Source: Bizionia sp.
GTDB taxonomy: Bacteria; Bacteroidota; Bacteroidia; Flavobacteriales; Flavobacteriaceae
Direction of reading: 5' to 3'
Assembly: GCA_018067115.1 (NCBI GenBank)
Contig: JAGPVI010000113.1
Coordinates: 1-8,483, forward strand
Length of the DNA: 8,483 nt
In this document: piece by piece, positions 7,400 to 8,483 of the stretch
Numbering within the stretch: position 1 is the stretch's first letter
Layout of the letters: each line of letters starts with the position of its first letter
Notes under the pieces: generated by a model
What the model was told of the DNA's origin: nothing
The model's input: only the letters and a program-made list of their open reading frames with translations
Databases searched by the model: none
Position numbers and translations under genes: made by a program

Positions 7400-7980
7400 A
7401 GTTTAGCTTCTATTTTGTCCATATTAAATGCGCGGTAATAATTATCATCTTTCAACAAACCAAAAAGGTTTAAGGTATGTCCGTTATAATCTCCAGGAAA
7501 GAAAGCTACGGTTGGTGCTTCCTTTGCAATATTTTGAAGGTTGTTAAGTACATTGTGAGAACGTATAAATGGAAATACTAAGCCTATTCCTGTTAGGAAA
7601 TACACCTTTGCATTATTAGATTCTATTTTTTGTTTTATTAGTGGCATCAAAACTTGATGCATATTTAGAGAAGATTGTAAAGCGCTTAAAAACTTATCTT
7701 TCGATTTAGATTTTTCAACTTTAAACATTCGCTCCATTCCACCTTTAGCTTCCAAAATCTCACAAACAAGATGGTAAAGGTTTAATTCTAAAATGGGTAC
7801 TCCTTGATTCTCTAATTTCTTTTTCAGAAGTAGAACTTCTTCTTTACAACGAAGCTCATCTTCAGCTTTATATGTTGAAATGAAAAAGGGTATTTCTCCC
7901 CCTAGTGATTCCTTATTTAAAAAATTTTTAGAAGAAATAACATTAAATAAGTGCTCAAATTTCTGTGTAGTACTACTCAT
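7396..7980 (-). CDS. brxB: BREX protein BrxB (DUF1788)
   Basis: BrxB is a small conserved core protein of type 1 BREX; its exact biochemical job is unsettled. The 194-residue product carries the DUF1788 signatures: PFFISTYKAEDE (31-42), VYFLTGIGLVFPFIRSHNVL (126-145), and FFPGDYNGHTLNLFG (160-174) followed by DDNYYRAF (178-185). Its length is normal for the family. The ATG at 7980 is 2 bp after the brxA stop, and the TGA overlaps the brxC start as ATGA, so it is surely co-translated with its neighbours. The start is supported by this spacing and by family length. No Shine-Dalgarno is seen. Confidence 0.95.
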   Translation of the reverse strand: MSSTTQKFEHLFNVISSKNFLNKESLGGEIPFFISTYKAEDELRCKEEVLLLKKKLENQGVPILELNLYHLVCEILEAKGGMERMFKVEKSKSKDKFLSALQSSLNMHQVLMPLIKQKIESNNAKVYFLTGIGLVFPFIRSHNVLNNLQNIAKEAPTVAFFPGDYNGHTLNLFGLLKDDNYYRAFNMDKIEAKL

Positions 7981-7982
7981 TG

Positions 7983-8483
7983 TTATGCTTTTAAATTTTC
8001 AATATCAAAATCACTTAATAAGAAAACTTTGAATAGTTCAGTATTATCGTCGAGAATCGCTTTCCTTGTTTCAGATTCTAGAATTTGTGGATTTATCATT
8101 TTCTCTTTAATGTTATTTATTAGACCTGCTTGCTCCAATATTTTAAAAGTGACTTGCTTTACTTTCTTTTGAGTTACTTCTGTTAGTTTATCCATTTCCG
8201 GATGATATTCCGCCTTTCTACGAAAGAAGGAAATATAATCTCCTTCGGTTATTTCATAATCATACACGAGATACTTTTCCCGAATCACTTCAACAATAAA
8301 ATCACGTATGAATTCGAAATATTTACAGACCGCAAGAAATGCTATTTCATTTTGAACTTTGAAACTCGCATTGAGTAAGTGTCTTTTTTGAGTGTCAGTG
8401 AGCACTTCAAGCCATTTACTCATTTCATTATAATAACGCTTCCCTGTAGTTTTTTTTCCGTTTCCTAAAACAGCATCTATATC
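7983..8483 (-). CDS. brxA: BREX protein BrxA (DUF1819), 5' end beyond window
   Basis: BrxA is the small first core protein of type 1 BREX, known as a DNA-binding helical protein in characterised systems. The frame is open from the right edge, giving 166 visible residues out of the usual 200 or so. The internal ATG at 8423 is not the true start: the 20 codons upstream, beginning DIDAVLGNGKK, continue the family's N-terminal half. Family motifs follow: FLAVCKYFEFIRDFIVEVIR, then YEITEGDYISFFRRKAEYHP, then VTQKKVKQVTFKILEQAGLI. It ends in TAA at 7983, 2 bp before brxB. The operon promoter should lie upstream, outside the window. An A8 run lies at 8450-8457 within the frame and does not break it. 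Confidence 0.93.
   Translation of the reverse strand, partial: DIDAVLGNGKKTTGKRYYNEMSKWLEVLTDTQKRHLLNASFKVQNEIAFLAVCKYFEFIRDFIVEVIREKYLVYDYEITEGDYISFFRRKAEYHPEMDKLTEVTQKKVKQVTFKILEQAGLINNIKEKMINPQILESETRKAILDDNTELFKVFLLSDFDIENLKA

Larger units (their letters stand above)
1..8483 (-). other. Type 1 BREX phage-defence operon, central part
   Basis: Five co-directional genes with almost no spacing follow the order known for type 1 BREX: brxA, brxB, brxC, then pglX, with one extra gene between brxC and pglX. Each core member is recognised from its own family motifs, so the system call does not rest on one gene. Both edges cut the operon: brxA is open at the right edge and pglX is open at the left. 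The promoter and the expected pglZ and brxL genes therefore lie outside, and completeness cannot be judged. No terminator or internal promoter was recognised between genes. Confidence 0.93.

Noticed and set aside
7983..8423. BrxA as a complete 146-residue protein starting at 8423
   Set aside because: The frame remains open through all 20 upstream codons to the window edge, and the family is longer, so this ATG is internal.

Overview
The window holds most of a type 1 BREX (bacteriophage exclusion) operon, read entirely on the minus strand. In transcription order, from high to low coordinates, it contains brxA (5' end beyond the right edge), brxB, brxC, a gene for an AlbA_2/Schlafen-like protein with an ATPase-like domain, and the first 776 codons of the methyltransferase gene pglX (brxX), which runs off the left edge. 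The expected remaining core genes, pglZ and brxL, would lie beyond the left edge and cannot be assessed. The DNA is clearly AT-rich, and the visible start codons lack Shine-Dalgarno sequences at proper spacing and have A-rich leaders instead. With the protein style, this suggests a Bacteroidota host, probably a flavobacterium. This is an inference, since no taxonomic marker gene is present.

The genes are packed as one transcription unit. There are 2 bp between brxA and brxB, an ATGA overlap between brxB and brxC, and a TAG stop directly followed by ATG between brxC and the AlbA_2 gene. The only apparent gap is 118 bp in front of pglX, and it is not a true intergenic region. Read in another frame, it encodes a complete winged-helix DNA-binding domain whose stop overlaps the pglX start as ATGA.

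The frame change falls at an array of five 11-bp repeats (2522-2576) inside the AlbA_2 gene. Because 11 is not a multiple of 3, each gain or loss of a unit moves the downstream sequence into a new frame. All three frames through the repeats are open and encode the same periodic peptide. With five units, as here, the protein is 489 residues and ends in a junk-like tail without the winged helix. With four or seven units it would carry the winged helix (526 residues for four) and be translationally coupled to pglX. With three or six it would stop right after the array. This looks like a three-state copy-number switch embedded in a BREX operon, in front of the methyltransferase. A fixed frameshift or an assembly error remains possible.

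Together the genes form a phage-defence system. PglX would mark host DNA by N6-adenine methylation. BrxC is the large ATPase needed for defence, and BrxA and BrxB are small core partners. The AlbA_2 protein is a plausible accessory or regulatory factor whose DNA-binding end may be switchable. Except for the winged-helix segment, no stretch over about 100 bp lies outside the listed genes.
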